Assembly (NCBI RefSeq): GCF_040712315.1
Contig: NC_134015.1
Location: 56,931,964 to 56,995,963, forward strand
Direction: 5' to 3'
Source of the DNA: Castanea sativa
Taxonomy: Eukaryota > Streptophyta > Magnoliopsida > Fagales > Fagaceae
DNA length: 64,000 nucleotides
Shown here: positions 12,125-33,477 of the stretch, piece by piece
Numbering within the stretch: position 1 is the stretch's first letter
Layout: each line of letters opens with the position of its first letter
The notes under the pieces: generated by a model
The model's input: only the letters and a program-made list of their open reading frames with translations
The model's database searches: none
Told to the model about the DNA's origin: nothing
Made by a program: the position numbers and the translations under genes

Positions 12125-14265
12125 TAGTGACATTGTCCAATTCTATAGTGAGAGCCTCAATTCAAATTATTTTCCTCACTTGTTGTAAAAACACACACAA
12201 AGAAAGTTTTTTAAATGTGTAGGGCTTGATTTAAAATCTATAAAAATATAGAATCAAAATAAAAACTCACGCCTAAATTATGGAATATGAAATATAATTT
12301 TTGTTTTCTTCCCAATTTGGTACTGTACATGTCCTTATCACAAATGATATACTGCCTACCTCATAGTCATAGAAGACCTCTTGGTTAAATTTGTGGGTCA
12401 CATACAAAGACAAATTTGTGTTATTCGATTCAAAGTTTTGTTCACTTTTTTGTCGATTTCAGTGCAAGAGAATGGCGGGATCAGCTGTCCAAAAATCACT
12501 CACGAAAGTCTAAGAAAAGAGAAAAATCAAAAAATGGAATACGGAATTTTTTTCACATATAATACACACACAAAAAAAAAAAAAAAAAAAATTGCAGCGT
12601 TATCTGCGGCGTGAATCAGTTTTTTATATAACAAAGAAAAGAAAGGTCATCATTATAAACGAATTACAAGCTAGTTCAAATTTCAGCTTGGTGCAATTTT
12701 AACAGTTTTCTTTTGGAAAACATACAAAGCCTATAAAGCCAAGTTGTATATTTTTTTTAAGAGATAATTACAATATGTTGATAACTTCTAGTGATTAACG
12801 TGTTAATTGTGTAACGAGTGTTACTAATTAGGATAATTATTTCAAGGTTCTTAAAGTTATTATTATATATTTATTCTTATTGAAGTTTTATTAAAGTAAT
12901 TTAGTGGGATTAATACCACATAGGCGTTAATCTGTGTGTGGATGAGAGTTCATAAATTCTAATTTTTAAGGGTAAATGTTTGATCCATTATTATTTTCAC
13001 ATCTATTTATTAATAATCTGTGACAAAATTTAAACGATTGATAATCACTATTTAAGAATTTTATGGTAGAAATTACACTACAATGATTCTAATCCGTATG
13101 GATGCAAGTGTGTATGTTATAAGCTTGATTATAGTGAGTAGTGGTTAAATAGATTTGATTCTGCTCAACGTATGATATGATCAAAGAAAGTTAAGTTTCA
13201 ACTAGAGGCCTAACTTGTTACAAAGTTCAACAATTTCAATCAAGATTCTCTGTATCATCTGCCAAACAAAAAACCTGAAACCCTTGAATTATTTAAGGGG
13301 TACAGGAAGTACTTGAGAGAACCAACTGAAATAAGATAAAACTTCCACTTCCAAGCCAAACATTGAAGCAAAGTCAATGAAAAATTTCACTGCCTCAAGA
13401 AAAAAGAGAACATGTTCCATATATATCACATCTCTTTTTATTTTCTGGCCCGAAAGAATAAAAATAAAAACCAACTATAAACGGTCTGAGAAAATCTCAC
13501 GATTAAATAAAGAGAAAAGTCTATATCACCGAAATCATAGAAAAATTTCAGACCTTTTCACTACTTGTGCATTGTGATAGATCCAAGTGAAGTGAACTGT
13601 GAGATTGATATGAAAGTCAAAACATAGTCAGATTGTCCAAAATCATATATATCAAATCCTAATTCAAACAAATAAAATATCTCATTCAAATACATACGCG
13701 AGTATATATATATTCAATAATAAATATACTTGTGATAATTATTTATTCTTTACTTTATACCAAAGTAGCTAAAACAATTAATAATATTGTAACAATTATA
13801 AACAAATTTTAGTGGTTAAAATACTGTAGTATAAGCAAAATAAAACTAATTAGGGTAAGGTTACTTCAATCCAAAACCTATTCAAAATCCTTGCAGTTTC
13901 CCAAGACCAATCCAATGTAAACCTTTTAGCAAACCAAATAAAGAATTTATTACAAACAAATTTGTCACTTTGATCCTTGGACCTCAAATCTCAATGCCAT
14001 CCAACACCATGGAGACAACAAAGCAAAGATGCTTTACATGTGAAAAGACTAAGTTCTTAGAAATCTTCAAATAATTGATATTGGCTTCATCTTTTATCTA
14101 TCAATAAGGAACCTTAATGACAAGTCAGTAATGCACATAGTGGCCAACAAGCATATAGTTACGTTGCCCTCAATAAGAATCAAGGAATAAAAGTGATGTG
14201 CTTTTGGTGAAATTTTGCTTAACTAGACATATACTGGTTGGCTTCTTAGATAGGAGAAAAGATGA
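12125..14265. other. Intergenic DNA
   Basis: No gene supported. Frames at 12381-12614, 13289-13474 and 13377-13577 are short, overlap homopolymers or lie on opposite strands, and resemble no family I know. Confidence 0.5.
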
Positions 14266-14269
14266 GGAG

Positions 14270-14286
14270 GGGGGGGGGGGGGGGGG
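14270..14286 (+). repeat. Poly-G tract
   Basis: About 17 consecutive G in AT-rich surroundings, one of two long G runs in the window (the other at about 4390-4409). Its length is likely variable and error-prone in sequencing. Confidence 0.8.
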
Positions 14287-15036
14287 TGGACCGCAACTCC
14301 TCTAATAAATCTTTAGGCGTAAAAAGCAAAATCCTTAGGGTGGCTAAGGTTTACATGATACAATTAGGGTATAAATATTGCTAACTTCAATATCAGAATT
14401 ACTAAGTTACCCCAAAAAAATAAATCTCCTTTTTTTTTTTTTTGTGGAACTGGGTATTACAAAAGGTGGCTGGAATGTACTAAATTTTAGCATATACCGA
14501 ACATCTTTCTCCCTACTCTCCTCTCCTTTCATCTCCATTCGTTCCAAACATGCCCTAACTATCGCATGATTTTGCGAAAATAATTCAAATCATAGTCATA
14601 TGCACACCAACCTACTGAACATGTATTTCCACCTTAATGAGGAAATCAAGCTAATGATCACAGACATATCAGTATAGATCAATTTATTTGCTCTTCCCTT
14701 CACTGCCTCTATTAAGAATCATCAATAGTACAACAGACCCCACGGCAACAATGTCCGTTTTATATTTGGTACAGAAACACCAGCACTGCACCCTTTAAAA
14801 AGATGCACAGATTCATAACATTGCTTAACCCCGGTACATAGCTGTGAACATTAAAAATTTATCAGCATTGCCAATTTCCTCAGTATTTCTTTGAAGCACT
14901 CATTTCTTCCACAGACCTGAACATTTAACAAGATCCTGTGGCTAAAGCGGACTTAATAAATAGAAAACAAAATCACATTGTTAACAAACCTACCATTTTT
15001 CTCGAAAAATATTTTTGATCTCCAACTGGCTATCAA

Positions 15037-18000
15037 CTATTGCTTCTTAAGTGCATTCATTTTGTCCCTGAGATAGTAAAGCTTGGCCCTTCTCACTTTC
15101 TTCTTGTCCAGCACCTTTATCTCCTTTATGTTAGGTGAATATCTGTCATACATTACAACAAATGATGAGGATAGCTAAAACCATATATGTGATGCATAAG
15201 GAGGTAAGTAGTTAACAAACTCCAAAAGTTTGACCTTAGTTTCAAATTTGATTATAGTTTATTTACATCCATATTCAACCACATAATTTCAAATTGGGTA
15301 AACAACGTTGTTACTAAGAAAATACACCTGTGCAGAATTTAGATAAGAAACTTATAAATTGTTCTTTTATTTTTTCTTTACAGCAACTGAATGTGAATCC
15401 ACTTCATATTGTGGCAACAGAACTGCTAATACTTGTATCAACAAGATCTGTTAAAAACAGCAGAACTGCTGAAACTTGTATCAGCAGGATTTATTAAAAA
15501 CAACACCAATCTTTTCCCCCGCGTCCACTTATTAAAAGAATAATTTTACAGATTACTGCTTTTATTATCGACTCCACGTCTGTGCATGACTCCCCCCACC
15601 TCCCCCCCCCCCTCTCCCCCTCCCCCCTCCAACCCCCTTTTCTCTTAATTGAAAAGATAAAAGTGAAACAACTTATTACATTGCCAATCATTATATTGGA
15701 ACTTGGAAGTCTAAGATACACAAGTTCAATAGAATCCTGTCATCTGTGGTATTTCAAGATTTGATTAACAACATATTATGCATATAAAAATGACTACTGG
15801 CACTATTTAATGTTGACAAAATGATGAGAAGGCTTCTGTGGAACGACTACTGGCACTATCTAATGTTGCTGCCAAGCCACACGGCAAAAACCAGGAAGTT
15901 GCTTTTCCAGTTAAAAGCAGCAAGGCCAATGCTTATTAAAGGGCCATATTTACTTAAAAGAGCAAAAATGAACCTCAAAATACTTACAGCGGGAAGAGAG
16001 ATTCAACTCCAACCCCAGCCACCAGCCTCCTTAATCTGAATGTAGTATTTAAACCAGCATTACGCCTTGCTATAACAATGCCTTTCAGAACTGAAGCACG
16101 TCGCTTGTTCTCAGGTACTACCTGTTCATATGAAGGATCATAATGAACAAATTTACTTAACCAACATAACAATAGCAACAACATCCTCTTAAAAAGAATT
16201 TGCTATACCACTTTGAGTTGCACAATATAACCAGGTTTTATGTCAGGTATTTCTCGGTTCTCCCTGACTTCCTCTACAGCTTCCTTATCTAAAATCTGTG
16301 AAGTACAATACCAATTATTATCAAATTGACGAAAAGAAGATGATACTATTGATTACTATAATAGCAACACAATGATGCGTGCCTGCATTATGTGCTTGGC
16401 AGTTTTATCGAGCCTCTTAAATTTGATCCTGGGAGTTACATCAGGGATAGATGCAGAAGAATCCTGCGAAGCCGATTCAACAGTATTTTCAACCGTTGAA
16501 ATGCATCTGCTAGTGAAAGGAGGTAGCACAGCTGCCCAATGTAACAAACCTGGCCTAGAACTTCTGCTTGACACTGATACCGAAGGTATGCCATTATTAG
16601 ATGGTGTTGTCATAGCTGCTTGGGAGCCAATTCTTGTCTGCAAGAACAAATTTGTAAACATCATACAAAGATGTCTTGATTTGAGAAAAAATAATAGCTA
16701 ATAATTCACCCAAAAAAATTTCCTCCACAAATAAATGTTAAACAATGTAAACCGTGATGTGTAATCGCCCAACTGCACCTTTCTAATTCAAAGTATGAAC
16801 CGCATAAAGCTCATTGGCTAATAATTAATTTCCCCACAAATTGGTAAGCATAAAATGCAAGTAAGTGAAACAAGTTCTGCTGGTATCAATTCTCTAGATT
16901 TCAAAGTCACAGAGGTGGAGTAAAAGACAAATGACCGGTGAACACAACTCCAAAAATCTTTGGGAATAGCATTAAACAAAGATCATAATTTTTTATCAGT
17001 CAGTTTTGCAGCTGTTAACAGTAACATACTTGCCTGAAGCATCTCTATATTGCCTTTTTTTTTCTTCTTTTTTAAATATTGGTAATTAAACATGCACCCA
17101 ATGTATTTTTATCATTACTTCACCCTCCACCTTGCTCTTACAAGGGGAAGAGTGATTTGAGCTAGAGCTCATTGGTAGCATCTTCATATTGCATCTAAGA
17201 GACAAGATATGAATCTTCAGACAATCAACCACTTAACCCCGAAAACAGTACATATGCCTATTGGAACTCAATTCCACACTAATCGAAAGATTGGGTGCCA
17301 TCCACACTCAGTATTCCACACATCAAGCTCACTTTATTATCATAAACAACAATTTGATCCTTACAGGTGACAATTTGAGGGGTAGAGAGATGGTTTTTGT
17401 TGACTGGTGTATCATGTGCCGTTGTAATGGGGAGACAGTGGGTCATTTGTTACTTCATTGTGGTAAGGCTCATTGGTTGTGGAGTTTGGTGTTTAGATCT
17501 TTTGGGATTTCTTGGGTTTTGCCAAGATTGGTTGCGGATACTCTTTTTGGTTGGTGGAATTGGCCTGGAAAGCATGTGTCTAGCATTTGGAATTCAGCTC
17601 CATTATGCTTGATGTGGTGTTTTTGGAGGGAGAGAAATAGGAGGACGTTTGAGGACATAAAAAGTTCGGATGACCAGCTATTGGCTTCAGTGGCTCTCTG
17701 TTTGACTGGTCTAGGGCTTGTGGACTCACCTCTAGTGACTCTCTCCCTATGTTCCTTAGCTCTCTCTTGTGTAATTAGTATCTTTTCATCTCTTTTTTCT
17801 TTTTTCTCTTTCTTTCCCTTTGTACTTTTCTCTCTGCCTTATGTTTTCTACATAAGGTAGTGTTCTTGAATATATATCTTTATTACTTATCAAAAAAATA
17901 AAACAAAAGCTTTCACAAGAAAAAATTATCTCATGATCACAAGAAGCTCAACAACATCAAGATCAAAGAAACATTTGACACATGCATTGATTGACAAAGA

Positions 18001-19556
18001 CGCATAACACAATGTTGCTTCAAACCTCTATGCGTTCCCCAACATTTAGCAAAATTTTACTCATAATTAAACCTATAACAACTAATCAACCACACTAAAT
18101 ATCCAAATTGGCTGATACTAAATACTATTAAGACAGTTCTTTTTTTCTTTTTCTTTTTTTGATAATCAAATTTCACTTTTTTCTAGAGTTGGGTTTTATG
18201 TTCTCTTCCTTCTGTTTTATCCTTGATGGACTCTAAGATCCTGTAGTCTCTGAATCTGTCTTTAGCTAATAGAAAATTGGAATATGTTCTTTATTTGATA
18301 TAATGTAATAAATCACAACTCAGGATTTTTTTTTTTTGATAAGTAAGAAGAAAATATTATTGAAAAGAGAATAGCAAGAAAAACACAGAGTTCACGGTAG
18401 TGAACAAAGAGTAAAAAGAATCAAAAAGTAACAAGCAGCCACTAAGCTATTCTAAGAGAAAAAAGAAAATCCATAAGTGTAGAACAATCCAAGAGCCCCC
18501 AATACCGAGACCAATCAAAGGGGGTCCGTTGGCATAAATCTAACAACTAAGCCAAAGATTTCCCAGTATCCTCAAAAGAACGTCAATTCTGTTTAGTCCA
18601 AATAGTCCACATTAAACAGCCTGAAACCAAATTCAAATATCAAAATTATGCTTCCCAAGCCAATGATACCAACAAAATAATAAGTCCGCAACTAAACCTA
18701 GCATGACCCAATCTATCCCAAACAACTGAAGCATATACATCCACAAAGAATGAGCTACCAAACAAAAAATTAACAGGTGATCCACAGGATTTTTTTAGCA
18801 CAAACAATCAATCCCAACTCAGGATGGTAATTCTCTATTGAATATCATCTATTCAAATTCTTGTGCGTGCTAGTTAAGTAGTCATACTCAATGAGTCTCG
18901 TCTGCTTTTCTTTTCCTTCAAATACACTTGACCCCCCAAAAAAGAAACCCCTTTCAACAAGCAAGGTTCCAAAGATGATACTTTTACTTTTACCCAAGTA
19001 GTTGAGTTACTTAGAGAGAATTTCTGCATTTTCTCGCACTTGGGTATGATGGAAAATGCAAGTTAACAGAAATATTTTTTCAACTGACAAAAAATCCAAT
19101 AGAGTGGAAATGTTAAGCAAAATCACCCCAAAAAAAAAAAAAAAACAAAGCATTATAACTACTGAGACAGATTTAACCAAATCACAAATTTTCTCAAATT
19201 AACATTTAACTTGGATTAAACCCAATTACAATAGTGTCCAATTTTTTCAATAGTGTTCGTGCCCATGATTCTTAGCTTATATAACACTAATTAGTACACT
19301 AATAAATACATAAATAAATAAAGCAAAACTGAAAAAAAACATAATCAGGCTGAAGATGGTAGTACATTAGAGTACAATGAGTGAGAAGACATACGAATTT
19401 GGAGAGGGACCCTAAAAAGCGAGGATTTGAAAACCCAGTTGAGCTGCCATGAAATTTGGCAGTTGCAGTGGCAAAGTGAGAACCGTTTGATTTCAAATCA
19501 ACGTTGTTTGAGCATTGCCTCCGGACCAATCGGATGCTCCCACGTAGAGATTGCAT
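15037..19556 (-). CDS. Ribosomal protein bL19, probably mitochondrial
   Basis: Large-subunit ribosomal protein at the subunit interface; a nuclear-encoded bL19 of organellar type. Five coding exons on the minus strand: 19556-19395, 16637-16383, 16295-16209, 16121-15988, 15142-15037, giving 247 residues. Exon 1 encodes a basic, acid-poor N-terminus ([14 protein letters not shown]), as in a mitochondrial presequence. The conserved core begins near residue 125 ([45 protein letters not shown]) and continues with [20 protein letters not shown] and [18 protein letters not shown]. It ends with [20 protein letters not shown] and [13 protein letters not shown]. Junction phases 0,0,0,2 keep the frame. 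Introns 1, 3 and 4 are GT–AG. Intron 2 appears to use a GC donor (CAG|GCACGC). Intron 1 (2757 bases) is filled with transposon DNA. The mitochondrial assignment is inferred from similarity to the Arabidopsis L19 family and the presequence. Confidence 0.92.
15418..15503. repeat. Tandem duplication, period 43, in bL19m intron 4
   Basis: Two imperfect units begin CAGAACTGCT at 15418 and 15461 and include ACTTGTATCA and TTAAAAACA. Intronic, no coding role. Confidence 0.7.
15588..15640. repeat. Polypyrimidine C/T tract in bL19m intron 4
   Basis: A run of C and T with C blocks of 5-11, hence a G/A tract on the transcribed strand's complement. It could form unusual structure, but no role is evident. 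Confidence 0.7.
17350..17903 (+). mobile_element. 5'-truncated LINE 3' end with zf-RVT remnant
   Basis: The plus strand encodes [18 protein letters not shown], then [16 protein letters not shown] and [15 protein letters not shown], then [17 protein letters not shown]. This is the zinc-binding reverse-transcriptase-associated domain at the C-terminus of plant L1-type LINE ORF2. The element ends with TATTACTTATCAAAAAAATA, the usual A-tailed 3' end. No reverse-transcriptase core remains, so it is inactive. It sits in intron 1 of the bL19m gene, opposite to the host gene. No clear target-site duplication was found. Confidence 0.85.
18170..19122. repeat. Inverted-duplication arm B (copy of the UGD 3' flank)
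   Basis: Reverse-complement match to 4195-4635, interrupted at 18327-18814 by a LINE. The left part (18170-18326) ends in AAATCACAACTCAGGAT; the right part (18815-19122) resumes at CAACTCAGGAT and runs to TCCAATAGAGTGGAAATG. It is located in intron 1 of the bL19m gene. Divergence suggests an old event or two copies of a dispersed repeat. Confidence 0.8.
18327..18814 (-). mobile_element. 5'-truncated LINE insertion with 11-bp target-site duplication
   Basis: Minus-strand element of 488 bases whose 3' end reads TTCTTACTTATC followed by an A-tract (T-tract at 18327 on plus). The same strand encodes degenerate text such as [11 protein letters not shown] and [10 protein letters not shown], typical of the plant LINE C-terminal region. 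The target-site duplication is CAACTCAGGAT at 18316-18326 and 18815-18825. The uninterrupted arm A at 4.5 kb carries the related empty site. Confidence 0.88.
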
Positions 19557-19559
19557 CGT

Positions 19560-20836
19560 TTTTCTTCAACAAAAAAACGATGGTGTTCTTCGTCCTCGGT
19601 GAAAATGGAAAATGAAAAACCCTCGGAGTGAGACTCAGGGTTTTGAGGAAAAAAAACAGGAAAGACTGGAAATATGGGCCGTTGATGGGCCTGGTATCGG
19701 AATGAAATGGGTTTTTTATTTTTTATTTATATATTAGCCCATATGTATTTTATTTATTTATTTATTTTAATTTTACAAACAGAGGTATCTAGATCTCTTC
19801 GAGTGTCTGAATATTGTCCTGGATGTATAAAGTCACCCCATTCCTTACATGCCAAGTTATTACTAGAAAAAATTTCTTGAGGGTGACCCCTAAGACACTG
19901 GCAAGAGACTTAAGATTTCATAGTTTTAAGTTTAGAATAAACTCTTATTCTTGTAGGAACGGTGGATCCCATTGTAAGCCATGAATTTAATTAATGAGAC
20001 TTTACAATTCATGTGGAAGGAGAATGTGTCATATCGTTCTACTTTGAGAGTATTGAATAACAAGTCTAGAGGCACAATAAAATTCACAACTATTTTGAGG
20101 TGGCAAGTTGTTAATATATTTGATAATAAAGTAGGCTAAGCAGTGAATCTATATTAGAATCAATAACTTAAAATGAGGGGTTTAAGTGATAGCTTAATGG
20201 TAATGACATATTTTATGGTATCCCATATTTATAGTTCAAATCCCACCTCCCCTCATCTCCCCTATTATCTAAAAATAGTAAAAGAAGAAAGAAGTATAAC
20301 ATTTGACCAATATTTTTCATGGTAATTTATACTTTAAAAGTTTATTAGGGTGATATTTTTAAAAGTAAAATTGAGATTTTAGCCTCTATGTTTCAATTTA
20401 TTTTAGTAAAGAGGGATATAATATTTTTCACATATTTTTAAAAATTGCTAATATGATCTGTTTTAATTGGAGCAACATCACTTTTACATAGATCAACCGT
20501 TAAAACCATTTCGTTTTTATGTACCAATCATAATAGGTTATGCATCAATTGTGAAAAATATCTTGTACTTAGACTTACTGATTTTTTTTCCTTTTTTAAT
20601 ATATATTTCTAATATTTCTATTTATATATAGTCACTTACGATATATCGATAATTCTAAGATTTTTTTTGTTTTCCCCAATATCTATATCAATATTTATGG
20701 TATTTAAGCCAAGATATCTCTAATTAAATATTCAAGCATTATTCTAAATTTTTATAATCGATAAGGATCTCTTGAGATATCATTGGGAACTAAAAACCAT
20801 GGCTTAGGATTATCCCAGAGCCTAAATAAAAGGTTT
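19560..20836. other. bL19m promoter and intergenic DNA
   Basis: The first few hundred bases should contain the bL19m promoter; no distinct TATA box is seen. Beyond about 19.7 kb the DNA is AT-rich without a gene. Confidence 0.45.
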
Positions 20837-20898
20837 AGATATAACCATAGGCTTTTCTCAAAAAAAAGAAAAAAAGAAAAAAAGATATAACCATAGGC
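20837..20898 (+). mobile_element. Minimal retroposon scar 3
   Basis: Perfect 16-base repeats AGATATAACCATAGGC (20837-20852 and 20883-20898) flank a 30-base insert beginning TTTTCTCAAAA and then A-rich with scattered G. A non-templated or A-rich tail with almost no body. Confidence 0.75.
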
Positions 20899-21588
20899 CT
20901 AGGAAAAATCCTAGTCTACTGTTTTAATTCTAAAAATACAAAAAGACCTGTTAAAGATTTAAATCATTTTGACAATGACAAAGTCTTCATACAGGTCTTC
21001 TTCTTCTTCTTTTTCTTTTTCTTTTTTGAAGAATCTCCTTTAACTTATTACATAGTGATTTAGATAACAATCCATGTGTGTTTTAATTAATTAAATTATT
21101 TAAACAAATCATACAACTATTAAACAAGTCATGTGACTAAAATCATATGATCACCTTTTGAATTACCCCATAATATTTTGGAAGAATTCTTCCAAACCAA
21201 TTTAAGATTTTTAATTCTTCCCAGGTTTGGGGCTTAAGAAACTGATTTTTAGAAAGTATGAATGGCCATACCACATAACAAATTGGCCTCTGCAATAGTA
21301 AATACTGAACTATAAATTGTGAACAATGATACTTGAGAAATTATACAAGAACTAATGCTGCCCCAGGAACAGTTTAGTCTACTTTCTTATTTCTTTGGAT
21401 TATTGAAAATAAAAATATTCAAATCAATACATGGAGGACACATTTTCTTCATATCTTAGGATGAACTGCCTCAAAAAATAACAAGATGGAACAATTAAGA
21501 ATATGCTTTCAGACACTGCTTGTACATTCAACAAGCAATGCATTGATTTGGAAGAGTCTGGTTGCTGCACCTTCATTTTTGTCCATCT
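20899..21588. other. Downstream region of the beta-glucosidase gene
   Basis: No further gene. The part nearest 21589 is presumably the 3' UTR of the minus-strand glucosidase. Confidence 0.4.
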
Positions 21589-32254
<10,666 letters not shown>

Positions 32255-32430
32255 AGTTTGTTCAATGAATTCTTATTAGATATGAGAGAGAAAGGAAGAT
32301 ATTTTTTTGTGCTGAGGACTAAGACTTGTTTGGATTCACAGAAAGAAAAGAACGAGAGACAGAGTCAGAGAGATAGAGAAGAAAAAGATGAAAGTATTGC
32401 AACTTGTATTAAGACAAGACTTGGTTGGAT

Positions 32431-32440
32431 TGTATTTATA
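32431..32440 (-). promoter_or_regulatory. TATA box of the BGLU40-like gene
   Basis: The minus strand reads CTCCTATAAATACAATCC, about 180 bases upstream of the ATG at 32254. This implies a leader of roughly 150 bases. Good TATA match; start site inferred. Confidence 0.6.
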
Positions 32441-32715
32441 GGAGATAGATAGAGAGGGATTGGAAGAGACTAGAGCAGTGAGAAAAGAGAATGTTTTAGA
32501 ATATATGGTCTTTGAGCAAAAGCTAAAACAATGATGGTGTTAAGTGGTGCATCATGTGGCTACACAAATGGTGAGGTGGCTGTGGTTTTTAAGTCCTGAG
32601 TTCACACGTTTTTGCACCATAATAAGCATCCATGGGATTGCTTTTCGATACCCTTTTGCTTTGCTTTCATCTATGTTCTGATCACTGATGTCATTGGTGC
32701 GTTATTAATATTATC

Positions 32716-32761
32716 ATGTTTCTTTTTGTTATTCTCAAAAAAAAAAATGTTTCTTTTTGTT
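32716..32761 (+). mobile_element. Minimal retroposon scar 6
   Basis: Perfect repeats ATGTTTCTTTTTGTT (32716-32730 and 32747-32761) flank ATTCTCAAAA with an A-tract. Same architecture as the other scars. Confidence 0.7.
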
Positions 32762-33046
32762 TTGATGGATCTTATTCGTATTGGCCGACCATAACAGCCA
32801 CAAAGAATTCTCATCATTAAGTTAATTATGGTCCTGTTTCACATTTTTTTAAGGTACAACTGTATAGATTGACCAAAATAAATCTCATTCAATTTAAATA
32901 ATAACGCACAATAAGTCTGATTTTTCATTCCACTCAACAAATTTTGGAGTGTGCATTGTATAGACCTATAATAGTGGCCTTTGTTCACTGTTTACTTCCT
33001 GAAACTTTGCATCTAAAATAAATTCTCAATTAACAATTAATAATTA

Positions 33047-33165
33047 TCTCAGGTACCCGTGCTCATTTTTCTCATATTTATGGTGAGATTCACTCATTAA
33101 ATTTATGGTGTGTCCATCATGAATGTGGGAGCATATCCTCCGAGAGTACGTAAGCATTTTTCTAT
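33047..33165. mobile_element. MITE-like segment related to 8951-9126
   Basis: Shares CTCATTAAATTTATGGTG and the flanking ATTTATGGTG and ATGAATGTGGGAG text with the hairpin element at 9 kb. Ends not resolved. Confidence 0.4.
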
Positions 33166-33253
33166 ATTTTCTTTCTCATGATGCTTGAGTCCTGCAATCA
33201 CATAATTTAATGGGGCTTGTCACATATCCTCTAACCAAAAAAAGGAGTGAGAT

Positions 33254-33477
33254 TGTTTGTATAATTGTATTGCATGCATGAAGCTGGATTCTCTATTTTT
33301 ATATAAATAGCCCATGCATTTCCTTTTCTTTTTAGGTGAGTATATAACCAATCTTAGTCACAGTGACTGTGTTTGTATAATTGTATGGCATGCAGCTGGA
33401 TTCTCTATTTTTATATAAATAGTCCATGCATTTCCTTTTCTTTTTAGGTTGAGTATAACCAATCATAGTCACACACT
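33254..33477. repeat. Tandem duplication, period 116
   Basis: Units start TGTTTGTATAATTGTAT at 33254 and 33370. Both contain AGCTGGATTCTCTATTTTTA, TATAAATAG and CATGCATTTCCTTTTC. The duplicated TATATAAATAG resembles a TATA box, but no gene follows. Confidence 0.88.

Noticed and set aside
17261..17860. 199-codon plus-strand frame as a possible gene
   Set aside because: The zf-RVT signature and A-tailed end show it is a truncated LINE tail; the N-terminal part reads through unrelated intron sequence.
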